Shown in pieces: positions 25,754-33,307 of a stretch of DNA of 64,000 nucleotides. The notes beneath the pieces are model-generated. The model was not told the DNA's origin, made no database searches, and worked only from the letters and a program-made list of their open reading frames with translations. Both the position numbers and the translations under genes were made by a program. Numbering within the stretch: the first letter of the stretch is position 1; every line of letters starts with the position of its first letter. Origin of the DNA: Sphingomonadaceae bacterium (GTDB taxonomy: Bacteria; Pseudomonadota; Alphaproteobacteria; Sphingomonadales; Sphingomonadaceae); the NCBI GenBank assembly GCA_024236195.1, contig JACKKZ010000005.1:1-64000 (forward strand), given 5' to 3'.

Positions 25754-27021
25754 GATTGGCACTGGCAGCCGTCAGCCTGCTCGCACTGGCTACACCGGCC
25801 CATGGGCAATCGCTCTATGTCGAGGCTGGCAGGCTGCTGGACGTTGATAGCGGGGACGTGCTGACCGGCCAGTGCATCCTGACTGAAGGCGAGCGGATCG
25901 TGGCGGTGGAACCCTGCGGGCCGCTTCCTGAGGGGGCTACGCGGGTGGACTGGTCTGCCTATACGGTGCTGCCCGGCCTGATCGACCTGCATACGCATCT
26001 CTCGGATACAGGCAGCAGTGCCGATCTGTCCGACCCGCTCAAGACGTCTCCGGTCGATACGGTGCTGATCGGCGCGCGCAACGCGCGTGTCACGCTGGCG
26101 GCGGGCTTTACCACGGTGCGTGACGTGGGGACCTATCGCGGGCTGACTGACGTGGCGCTGCGCAATGCGATCAACAAGGGACTGGTGCCCGGCCCGCGCA
26201 TGTTCGTGGCCGGGGCCTATCTCACCCATCCGGGCGGCGGGGGCGAGCTGAACGGGGTGGTGCCGAATGACGAACTGCCCGGTGACATGCGGCTGGGCGT
26301 GCTGACGAACCGGCAGGAAGCGGCGGACAAGGCCAGCTACCTGTTCGACCAGGATGTCGATTTCCTCAAGCTGATTGCAACCGGAGCGGTCCTGGCTATC
26401 GGCACGGAGCCGGGCGAACCTGAGCTGACCGAAGCGGAAATGCGCGCCGCGGTGCAGGTGGCGGCGGCGCGCGGTTCCTATGCGACCGCCCATGCGCATG
26501 GGGCAGAAGGGATCAAGAATGCGATCCGCGCTGGCGTGCGCAGCATTGAACATGCCAGCCTGATTGACGAGGAGGGGCTGGCCATGGCCCGTGACCACGG
26601 GGTCTGGCTGGTGATGGATGTCTTCAATGGCGATTATATAGACGAAGTCGGCACGGCAGAGGGCTGGCCGGAGGAATATCTGCGCAAGAACCGCGAAACC
26701 ACGCAGGTCCAGCGCGATAATTTCCGCAAGGCAGTGGCCATGGGCGTTCCGCTTGCCTTTGGCAGCGATGCGGGCGTGTTTCCGCACGGCATGAATGCGC
26801 GCCAGTTTGGCTATATGGTGGCCAATGGGATGACCCCGCTACAGGCCATTCGCGCCGCGACGGTCAATGCCGCGCAGGTGCTGGGCCGGGAAGGGGAGCT
26901 GGGCCGGATTGCAACGGGCTATCTCGCCGACATGATTGCCGTGGAGGGCGATCCGCTCGCTGATGTAACCGTGCTGGAGCAGGTTTCCGGCGTGATGAAG
27001 GGCGGACAGGTTTTTCGCTAG
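25750..27021 (+). CDS. Secreted metal-dependent amidohydrolase (imidazolonepropionase/prolidase-like)
   Basis: The 423-residue precursor has a signal peptide (ALAAVSLLALATPAHGQ) and the amidohydrolase metal ligands: DLHTHL (H81, H83), the lysine in DFLKLIATGAV, histidines in AHAHGAEG and SIEHASLID, and the aspartate in FGSDAGVF. Enzymes of this secreted subgroup include Xaa-Pro dipeptidases and other C-N hydrolases. Its ATG overlaps the M20 peptidase stop, so both are made together. A related gene lies at 50095-51381. It is followed by a strong hairpin before the convergent MFS remnant. The substrate is unknown. Confidence 0.9.
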   Translation: MRLALAAVSLLALATPAHGQSLYVEAGRLLDVDSGDVLTGQCILTEGERIVAVEPCGPLPEGATRVDWSAYTVLPGLIDLHTHLSDTGSSADLSDPLKTSPVDTVLIGARNARVTLAAGFTTVRDVGTYRGLTDVALRNAINKGLVPGPRMFVAGAYLTHPGGGGELNGVVPNDELPGDMRLGVLTNRQEAADKASYLFDQDVDFLKLIATGAVLAIGTEPGEPELTEAEMRAAVQVAAARGSYATAHAHGAEGIKNAIRAGVRSIEHASLIDEEGLAMARDHGVWLVMDVFNGDYIDEVGTAEGWPEEYLRKNRETTQVQRDNFRKAVAMGVPLAFGSDAGVFPHGMNARQFGYMVANGMTPLQAIRAATVNAAQVLGREGELGRIATGYLADMIAVEGDPLADVTVLEQVSGVMKGGQVFR

Positions 27022-27027
27022 TTGGCG

Positions 27028-27060
27028 CACCGGCTCGACCCGTCAGGGATCGAGCCGGTG
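27028..27060. terminator. Hairpin between convergent genes, probable bidirectional terminator
   Basis: A perfect 11-bp stem CACCGGCTCGA (27028-27038) / TCGAGCCGGTG (27050-27060) encloses an inner CCC/GGG pairing. It lies 6 bp after the amidohydrolase stop and 15 bp beyond the end of the leftward MFS gene. There is no long T-run on either side, so it may work as a Rho-aided or simple blocking hairpin. Confidence 0.55.
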
Positions 27061-27075
27061 GGTATGGGGCCGCGT

Positions 27076-27567
27076 TCAGGCAGGCTTGCGGGCAAAGATT
27101 CCGAAGCCGGCGATAATGGCATAGCAGACAATCGGGATAACCATCGCCAGTGCGAGATTGCCGCCGGTCGCATCAGCCACGACGCCATAGAGCAGCGGCA
27201 CGACAGCACCGCCAAAGATCGCGACATTGATGATGCCCGATCCGTCTGCCGCCTTGGCACCCAGCTTTTCGCAAGCAAGCGAGAAGATGGTCGGGAACAT
27301 GATCGAGTTCATCAGGCCCACGGCAAGGAGGGTGTAGGCTGCCACTGCGCCGCTGGTCTGGGTCGAAATGACAATCAGCAGGATCGCGCCAATCGCATTT
27401 GTGGCGAGGATCAGGCCGGGGCTGAACATGCGCAGAGCAGCTGACCCGATAAAGCGACCAACCATGGCGCCGCCCCAGTAGAGGCCGATCATCCAGCCAA
27501 TCACGCTTTCCGGTTCACCGAGGACGCGTTCGGTCGAGAGGTAGTTGATGATGATCGAGCCAATCGA
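27076..27567 (-). pseudogene. MFS sugar-type transporter, C-terminal half (gene split by insertion)
   Basis: The frame encodes the last ~163 residues of a FucP/NagP-like sugar:proton symporter: GSIIINYLSTERVLGEPESV, WMIGLYWGGAMVGRFIGSAA, then further helices to IIAGFGIFARKPA. It has no start of its own. The matching N-terminal half is at 30668-31599. Deleting 27568-30672 joins the halves in frame at GGEVSI|GSIIIN and gives a 472-residue protein of normal family length. Neither half has other frameshifts, so disruption looks recent. The product is presumably inactive because the split removes about one third of the helices. Confidence 0.9.
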
Positions 27568-27889
27568 TCCCGTTATCCCATGTCTCCGCGATCGCCAGCT
27601 TTTCGAGGTTCTCCTCCATTCGGTCAGCGATGCGATTGAGGATCTGGGCGCGCTCGCCCGCGCTGGTGCGGCCCCAGGATTGCTTTGCGGCGTGCGCGGC
27701 ATCGAGCGCCGCCTCGACGTCGGCCGCCTGACTACGCGCGATCTTGCCGACCGGTTTGCCGGTCACCGATGAAATGTTGTCGAAATAGCGCCCGTCTTTC
27801 GGGGCCACCCACTTCCCGCCGATGAAATTGTCGTAACGCTCCGCGAACGGTGCCGCCATTGATGTGGCGGGATTGGTCTGCATGTCCAT
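27515..27889 (-). pseudogene. Aldehyde dehydrogenase (AcoD/ExaC-like), 5' fragment fused out of frame to MFS sequence
   Basis: The ORF begins with a normal NAD-dependent aldehyde dehydrogenase N-terminus (YDNFIGGKWVAPKDGRYFDN, VTGKPVGKIARSQAADVEAA, LNRIADRMEENLEKLAIAET) and stops matching after TWDNG at the insertion edge (27568). It then runs ~17 residues into the MFS gene in a wrong frame. Only about 107 of ~500 residues remain, so catalytic Glu and Cys are absent and the product is dead. It came in with the mobile unit, downstream of the regulator and on the same strand. It has AGAGGA before ATG 27889. Confidence 0.85.
27563..27567. repeat. Target-site duplication, left copy (ATCGA)
   Basis: The 5-bp direct repeat ATCGA here is repeated at 30668-30672, exactly flanking the inserted segment. 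Five-base duplications are reported for ISEcp1-like IS1380 elements. Removing the segment and one copy regenerates the uninterrupted MFS codons. Confidence 0.8.
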
Positions 27890-27989
27890 GATATCATCCT
27901 CTCGAAATCGCCGGGCCCTCCCGGTCGCGAGGATGATGGTTCCGTCAAACCTAATGGATTAACAGAGGGCGCCATTGGTGAGGAGGTGA

Positions 27990-28013
27990 GACTGTCTCAC
28001 TATTGAGACAGTC
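27990..28013. promoter_or_regulatory. Perfect 10-bp inverted repeat, probable regulator-binding site
   Basis: GACTGTCTCA-CTAT-TGAGACAGTC lies between the regulator stop and the truncated aldehyde dehydrogenase start, 101 bp upstream of the latter. There is no T-run on either side, so a terminator is less likely than an operator or enhancer site. GTCTCA/TGAGAC-type symmetry placed upstream of an aldehyde dehydrogenase promoter fits a target of the adjacent Fis-type regulator; this is inference. Confidence 0.55.
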
Positions 28014-28030
28014 GGGCCGTGCTTTTCAAA

Positions 28031-28999
28031 TCAATCGCGCAACAGGCCCGCCTTATCCATTCGGCGATAAAGCGTGGCCCGACCAATACCGAGCAATTTC
28101 GCCGCCTTCGTCGCATTCCCGCTAGCCTGCGCCAGCGCCTGCCGCAGCACGGCTCTTTCCGAGTCGTGGAAGGAAATGCTTTCGTCGCGCCCGAGAATGT
28201 CCGAAGCCGTCCGGCGTGCTTCGAGACAGGCATCCGTAAGCCCGAAGCGATGTCGCGCCGCAAAGGTCGCGCCAACTACGAGATCGTCGCGATCGACTGC
28301 CAGAAGGGCCGCATCGCCGCCGGGCAAATTGGCGTCGATGATCCGGTGTGCGGCGAAATGCTTGCGGAACACGCCGCTCTCGATCCGGCGCGCCGCATCC
28401 TGCACGATCTTCTGTACCAATATGCCCATTGCAGCGCTGTGATCGTCGCGACAGTTCGAGATGTCGAGCGCACCGACAAGTCGGCCGGTCGCATCGCGAA
28501 CCGGTGCGTCCATGCAGCTTATGCCGATATTGCGGGTGGCGAAATGCTCGTCGCGGTGGATCGTGACGGGCCGCCCCTCAATCAGGCAAGTGCCGATACC
28601 GTTGGTGCCTTCGCGGCTTTCGCTCCAAACCCCGCCAGGGGTCAGACCGACCCGGTCGAAGAGTTCGCGATCACCTGCTAGGCTGCGCGCTTCTAGAACG
28701 ACACCGTCATTATCGGACAGCATGACGGCACAGCCGGTCGCGGAAACGGTCTGGAACAGCTGGTCGAGAAGAGGCCGCGCGACATCCAGCATCAACTCGT
28801 GGCGCTGTCTCCGTTGAGTAAGGTCGCTACCGGAGACGAGCTCCAGCGTGCGATTGGCCCCGGCGTCGAGGCCGTGCTTGAGGCTGGAACGACACCAACT
28901 CGCCGCGACAAGCGAATGCGCGGCACTGGACGAGGATTGCAAAACCTCTTCGACAATCGCTTCGTGTCGCTTTCCCATCGTCTCCGGATATCGCAACAT
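28031..28999 (-). CDS. GAF-domain, Fis-type HTH regulator (AcoR-like, lacking AAA+ domain)
   Basis: The 322-residue protein resembles AcoR-family activators at its N-terminus (AAHSLVAASWCRSSLKHGLD). A GAF sensor domain follows (SATGCAVMLSDNDGVVLEAR ... SREGTNGIGTCLIEGRPV ... GISCMDAPVRDATGRLVGAL). The C-terminal Fis HTH is QALAQASGNATKAAKLLGIG then RATLYRRMDKAGLL. No sigma-54-interacting AAA+ module (no GAFTGA) is present, so it is the short GAF-Fis form. The ATG (28997-28999) sits on the edge of the IS1380 right repeat, whose CTTGGGGA lies just ahead and could act as ribosome-binding site. It may be expressed from IS promoters. It presumably controlled the truncated aldehyde dehydrogenase in its donor genome. 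Confidence 0.85.
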   Translation of the reverse strand: MLRYPETMGKRHEAIVEEVLQSSSSAAHSLVAASWCRSSLKHGLDAGANRTLELVSGSDLTQRRQRHELMLDVARPLLDQLFQTVSATGCAVMLSDNDGVVLEARSLAGDRELFDRVGLTPGGVWSESREGTNGIGTCLIEGRPVTIHRDEHFATRNIGISCMDAPVRDATGRLVGALDISNCRDDHSAAMGILVQKIVQDAARRIESGVFRKHFAAHRIIDANLPGGDAALLAVDRDDLVVGATFAARHRFGLTDACLEARRTASDILGRDESISFHDSERAVLRQALAQASGNATKAAKLLGIGRATLYRRMDKAGLLRD

Positions 29000-29012
29000 A
29001 CATTCCCCAAGT
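28997..29012. repeat. IS1380 right inverted repeat (IRR)
   Basis: CATACATTCCCCAAGT matches IRL at 14 of 16 positions. Its first three bases are the complement of the regulator start codon. Confidence 0.8.
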
Positions 29013-29217
29013 GGCATGCCGTCTGACGTGAGCTTCGCCTGAATCCGACCGCAGGACAATCATTTTCCGTCCCGAGCGGCGTCGTCGGGCGCGCAAGGCG
29101 CTGAGACAGGGCAGATCGGCCCGCGAAGCCGCCGTGTTGTGCCCTGGTGGCGGTGTTTTTCAGCGCAGCGGACAGACCCATCCTGCCGTTTTCGTTCAGT
29201 TTGGGCGTGGATGGCGG

Positions 29218-30573
29218 TCATGCGCATAGCGGAGGCGCTCGCAATCGGCGGATGGCGGCGAGGATGGCGCGGACCATCGGACCGGTGACGGCCACCTCGG
29301 CCAGCTGGAAGGTGATGGCGCGGGCATGGCGGACGACACGTGCCCCGATCTTGATCAGCTTCAGTTGCAGGCTGGTCAACGACCAGTCGGCCATCGTCTC
29401 GGGCAACTCGATGCAGCGCAAGAAGATGGCCAGGTTGTAGGCCAGCGCATGCAGTTGCAGTCGCACCTCATTGTCGCGGAACTTCCGGCATGACAGCCGC
29501 GTCCAGTGGAAGGCATATTTACCTTCCTTGATGTGCTGCTCGGCGGTGCCGCGCTGGTTATAGAACCGCACCACCCAGTCGGGCTCCATCGGCAGGTTGG
29601 TGACGATGAAGCCGACACGCGGGAACAGTTCGCCCGGATGCCATTCGATCTTGGCGATCACCCGGCGTTCCTTGTCCCAGGATGCCGCCTGATACTCGAA
29701 GTCTTCGTAGAAGCGCTTGACCTTGGTCAGCGAAGGTCGCCCGACAGGGCGCGTCAGCCGATGCGCGATCTTCTCGCGCAGGACGTTGTTCGCAGGCAGC
29801 CGGATGGCGTAGAAGAATCGGGCTTCTTCCAGCCGCTCATAGATCGCGGGGATCGCGTAGGCGGCGTCAGCCCGGAAGAACCGGCCGCAAAGGTCGCGCT
29901 CCGCGTAGCGGGCGATGACGGGGTCGAGAACGTCCCGCCAGCCATCGGCGCTGTGGACGTTGCCATGGCGCAAGGCGCAGCGCTCCAGCATGCCGAACTG
30001 GTTGAACAAAAAGTTCGGGTGATAGCAGGTGCAGTCGAAATGCCCGTTCCAGGCCGCGCCCTCCTGATCGCCATGGGTGGGGCTGACCGAACTGTCCATG
30101 TCCAGAACGATGTACTTCAGCCCGTTACGGTCATGGAACCGGTCGATCCATTGGCCATTCAGGTCGGCCAGCGCGGCACGGTTCTCGGGCTGTGCCAGTG
30201 TCTCGGTCTCGAACCGTCCCATCTGCGAGGCCGAGGCCGCTTGCGCATCGACAGCCCTTCCACCCACGACCTGGCGCATCACCGGATCGAGGGCCAGGCG
30301 GTCGGCGTCGTTCACATCCTCGTATCCGGCCAGTCGCCCGAACACCGATTGCCGGAACAACCCGTCAAGCCGGTGGACCGTGTTCTTGCCGCGCCGGGTG
30401 TCGCGCAATGCTTTTGCCGCCAGATCGGACAGCCCGAGCGCGTCATCCAGCTCGCGCATCACCAGCAGGCCGCCGTCGGAACTGAGCTGCGCACCTCGGA
30501 ACTCCACATGCACCCGGCGGTCGAACTCGACCCGATCTGCCCGCTTCGAACCCGCACCCTCTGGGTGATCCAT
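29218..30573 (-). CDS. IS1380-family transposase
   Basis: The 451-residue DDE transposase shows the family features FRGAQLSSDGGLLVMRELDD at the N-terminus, the first catalytic aspartate in YIVLDMDSSVSPTHGDQ, the second in FFRADAAYAIPAIYERL, and the C-terminal signature YNQRGTAEQHIKEGKYAFHW with the catalytic glutamate. ATG 30573 follows GAGGGG at a good distance and is preferred over TTG 30576. The gene appears intact, so the element may still be active. It points toward the captured genes, as in ISEcp1. Confidence 0.93.
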   Translation of the reverse strand: MDHPEGAGSKRADRVEFDRRVHVEFRGAQLSSDGGLLVMRELDDALGLSDLAAKALRDTRRGKNTVHRLDGLFRQSVFGRLAGYEDVNDADRLALDPVMRQVVGGRAVDAQAASASQMGRFETETLAQPENRAALADLNGQWIDRFHDRNGLKYIVLDMDSSVSPTHGDQEGAAWNGHFDCTCYHPNFLFNQFGMLERCALRHGNVHSADGWRDVLDPVIARYAERDLCGRFFRADAAYAIPAIYERLEEARFFYAIRLPANNVLREKIAHRLTRPVGRPSLTKVKRFYEDFEYQAASWDKERRVIAKIEWHPGELFPRVGFIVTNLPMEPDWVVRFYNQRGTAEQHIKEGKYAFHWTRLSCRKFRDNEVRLQLHALAYNLAIFLRCIELPETMADWSLTSLQLKLIKIGARVVRHARAITFQLAEVAVTGPMVRAILAAIRRLRAPPLCA

Positions 30574-30651
30574 CAAACGCGCCCCTCACGGCCATCAACA
30601 CCATGATTTATATCGGAAATATTGAGATCCTGACAGCAAAATCAGCGATTT

Positions 30652-30667
30652 ACTTGGGGAATGTGGG
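30652..30667. repeat. IS1380 left inverted repeat (IRL)
   Basis: On the minus strand this reads CCCACATTCCCCAAGT, the outer end of the element, and directly abuts the right copy of the ATCGA duplication. Confidence 0.8.
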
Positions 30668-30672
30668 ATCGA
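30668..30672. repeat. Target-site duplication, right copy (ATCGA)
   Basis: This is the second copy of ATCGA, matching 27563-27567 and marking the right border of the inserted unit inside the MFS gene. Confidence 0.8.
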
Positions 30673-31599
30673 GACTTCGCCGCCGACATAAAGGAAGATG
30701 CACAGCGCGCCAAAGGTGAAACGAGTCCGCTTCAGCAGCTCATTGCCATAGAGCCAGACCACCGGGGCTGACAGGATGATCAGCACGCCCAGCCAGCCGT
30801 TGAATTGCAGAGCGACAAAGCCCCCCACTGCAACCAAGGCCAGTCCCATGAGATAGCGACTGAAAGGTACCAGTTCACTGTCGCCCATGCTTTTTTCATC
30901 ATGCGGCAGGCGATTGCGGAAGGCCCAGACGGCGGCAGCAACAATTCCGATCAGCGCAGCAACGCCGAGATAGCCCTGCCAGATCGCCTTGCTCTCTGCC
31001 GCACGGTAAGCTTGCAGTTCTGCGCCGGAAAGCTGGTCTGCGGTGACTGAAGCCAGCCCGCCCAGGATCACGGCTGCGCCCACAATCGGGAAGATCGTGG
31101 TGCCCAGCGAGTTAAATGCCTGCGCAAAAGTCAGGCGGCTATGCGCGGTCCTTGCCGGGCCGAGCAGGCTGATCAGCGGGTTGGCCACCACCTGCACGAT
31201 CACCACACCGCTAGCGAGGACGAACAGGGCGAAGAGGAAAATGCCATAGGTCGCGGTCTGGCTTGCCGGGATGAACAGCAGACAGCCCGCCATCATGGTG
31301 ACCAGCCCCGCCACCGCACCGCGCATATAGCCCAGCTTCTTGACCAGCTTCGCGCCGGGAATACCGATAATCAGATAGGCAGCAAAGAAGCAGAACTGCA
31401 CCAGCATCGCTTCGGTGTAGCTGAGCGTGAACAGCTCCTTCAGCTTGGGGATAATCACATCATTGAGCGAAGTGATCCCGCCGAAGATAAAGAACAGGCC
31501 CATCACGAAATAGTTGAGTCCCGGCGCGTCGATATGGGTGCCGTCATCTTCAATCGTGTTGGGGTCAGTGCTCGAAGCCAGCTCAGGTGCCAGTGCCAT
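30668..31599 (-). pseudogene. MFS sugar-type transporter, N-terminal half (gene split by insertion)
   Basis: This part encodes the first ~310 residues of a FucP/NagP-like sugar symporter: FVMGLFFIFGGITSLNDVII, PKLKELFTLSYTEAMLVQF, then helices through FGALCIFLYVGGEVSI. The ORF then runs into IS sequence and stops at 30595 after about 25 foreign residues. The rest of the gene is at 27076-27567. The region 31600-31802 upstream separates it from a divergent aldehyde dehydrogenase and should hold both promoters. An uptake role for a sugar or amino-sugar is likely for the intact ancestor; in this strain the product should be non-functional. Confidence 0.9.
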
Positions 31600-31802
31600 T
31601 CAAGTTCTCCCTCGACCGGCCCTCTGCGTGACCGGCGCAAACCGAAGCGCTTGATTGGAGGACTAGCCGGGCCGAGTCCATGGTGAAATCGTATGCACCG
31701 GCCATTCATCGAGCAAAGGCCCGGCTCATTCGCCGCTTGCAGCGATAGATTGTTATATGGCATAGCTTTATGCAAAGAGGCCAGAATTAGTCCAAGGGAT
31801 AG

Positions 31803-33209
31803 ATGATGACTGAATTCACACGTTTGAACCCGATGACCGGCGAAATTGCTTCCAGCGCGGAGGCCATGCGGGCCAGCGATATCCCGGCAATCGCGGCCAA
31901 GGCCCAGCTAGGTTTCGCCACCTGGTCAAAAATGGGCCCCAATGCCCGCCGCGCCGTGCTCAACAAGGCGGCTGATGCGCTAATGGGCAAGAAGGATGAA
32001 TTCGTCGCAGCGATGATGGGCGAGATCGGTGCCACGGCCGGCTGGGCGATGTTCAACCTTGGCCTTGCCGCCGGCATGGTGCGCGAAGCGGCGGCCATCA
32101 CTACGCAGATTTCCGGCGAAGTGATCCCCTCTGACCATGAAGGCACCGTGGCTATGGGGCTGCGCGAGCCGGTGGGTGTGCTGCTGGGCATTGCCCCGTG
32201 GAATGCGCCGATTATTCTGGGTGTGCGCGCCATTGCCGTGCCGCTGGCTTGCGGCAACTCGGTGATCCTCAAGGCGAGCGAGAGCTGCCCGCGCACCCAT
32301 GCGCTGATCATCGAAGCCTTTGCCGAAGCGGGCTTCCCTGAAGGTGTGGTCAATGTCGTGACCAATGCGCCGGAAGATGCTGCGGAAGTTGTCGGCGCAT
32401 TGATAGACGCGCCGGAAGTGAAGCGGATCAACTTCACCGGCTCCACCGCTGTAGGCAAGATCATTGCGAAGCGCGCGGCGGAGCATCTCAAGCCGGTTCT
32501 GCTCGAACTGGGCGGCAAGGCCCCGATGATCGTGCTGGAAGATGCCGATCTTGACGAAGCGGTTAAGGCCGCCGCCTTCGGCGCCTATATGAACCAGGGC
32601 CAGATTTGCATGAGCACCGAGCGGATTATCGTGGTCGAAAGCGTGGCCGATGAATTTGCGGCGAAGTTCAAGGCGAAGGTGGAAACCATGCCCGCTGGCG
32701 ACCCGACCGCTGGAAATACCCCGCTGGGGGCTGTGGTGGATCGCAAGACTGTCGATCACTGCTATTCGCTGGTGGAAGACGCGGTGAGCAAGGGCGCGGA
32801 GCTGCTGGTGGGCGGCGAGACCACGATGAATGTCGTGATGCCTGCGCATCTGGTGGACAAGGTGACCCCGGACATGAAGCTGTTCCGCGACGAAAGTTTC
32901 GGTCCGGTGGTTGGTATCGCCCGTGCCCGCGATGAAGCCCATGCAATCGAACTCGCCAATGATACCGAATATGGCCTGTCTTCGGCAGTGTTCACGAAGG
33001 ATACGGCGCGCGGCCTCAAGGTTGCTCGCCAGATCCAGGCGGGCATCTGCCATGTCAACGCATCAACCGTGTCGGACGAGCCGCAAATGCCCTTCGGCGG
33101 GATGAAGGCTTCGGGCTATGGCCGCTTTGGCGGCAAGGCTGGGATCGACGCCTTCACCGAGCTGCGCTGGGTCACTTTCGAGACTGAACCTGGCCATTAT
33201 CCGATCTGA
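31803..33209 (+). CDS. NAD(P)-dependent aldehyde dehydrogenase (vanillin/salicylaldehyde dehydrogenase-like)
   Basis: This complete 468-residue enzyme has the coenzyme motif ITGFTGST-like segment (INFTGSTAVGKII), the general-base glutamate in LLELGGKAPMIVLEDADLDE and the catalytic cysteine in NQGQICMSTER. It ends in FGGMKASGYGRFGGKAG. It is preceded by AAGGGA. It resembles aromatic or semialdehyde dehydrogenases of sphingomonads and is clearly different from the truncated AcoD-like fragment at 27515-27889. It oxidises an aldehyde to the acid in the cytoplasm; the substrate is not determined. It is divergent from the disrupted MFS gene. Confidence 0.9.
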   Translation: MMTEFTRLNPMTGEIASSAEAMRASDIPAIAAKAQLGFATWSKMGPNARRAVLNKAADALMGKKDEFVAAMMGEIGATAGWAMFNLGLAAGMVREAAAITTQISGEVIPSDHEGTVAMGLREPVGVLLGIAPWNAPIILGVRAIAVPLACGNSVILKASESCPRTHALIIEAFAEAGFPEGVVNVVTNAPEDAAEVVGALIDAPEVKRINFTGSTAVGKIIAKRAAEHLKPVLLELGGKAPMIVLEDADLDEAVKAAAFGAYMNQGQICMSTERIIVVESVADEFAAKFKAKVETMPAGDPTAGNTPLGAVVDRKTVDHCYSLVEDAVSKGAELLVGGETTMNVVMPAHLVDKVTPDMKLFRDESFGPVVGIARARDEAHAIELANDTEYGLSSAVFTKDTARGLKVARQIQAGICHVNASTVSDEPQMPFGGMKASGYGRFGGKAGIDAFTELRWVTFETEPGHYPI

Positions 33210-33307
33210 CGGTTTGAAAAATCTGGCGGTGTAACTGCGAGCTTGCTGTCATCGGATTGTCATCCTGCTAAGACACTGGCTTGCAGGATGATTCCGGAGA
33301 GAATTCA

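Larger units (their letters stand above)
27568..30667 (-). mobile_element. IS1380-family transposition unit carrying adjacent regulator and ALDH fragment
   Basis: This 3,100-bp segment interrupts the MFS gene and is bounded by ATCGA direct repeats. Read leftward it contains IRL, a transposase, IRR, a GAF-Fis regulator gene and the start of an aldehyde dehydrogenase gene cut off at 27568. The far end TCCCGTTATCCCATGT matches IRL (CCCACATTCCCCAAGT) at 9 of 16 positions, compatible with a surrogate right end. The layout is that of ISEcp1-type one-ended transposition, in which an IS1380-family element takes along neighbouring DNA. The insertion and duplication are seen directly; the mechanism is inferred. 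Confidence 0.8.
28997..30667 (-). mobile_element. IS1380-family insertion sequence
   Basis: The element is 1,671 bp, with terminal inverted repeats sharing ACATTCCCCAAGT (29000-29012, and its complement at 30652-30664). It holds one transposase gene. The ~200 bp between the transposase stop and the right repeat contain no other ORF that I support. Size and transposase agree with the IS1380 family. The left end abuts the ATCGA duplication; the right end does not, because transposition used a more distant end. Confidence 0.85.

Noticed and set aside
27990..28013. Intrinsic terminator of the regulator gene
   Set aside because: The stem is symmetric but no T-run follows on either strand, and it lies upstream of another gene of the donor locus.
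28031..29059. Regulator start at 29059 inside the IS
   Set aside because: The first 20 codons would be IS sequence with no similarity to the family; ATG 28999 begins the natural N-terminus.
29506..30606. Plus-strand frame opposite the IS1380 transposase
   Set aside because: An antisense shadow; the transposase signature is on the minus strand.
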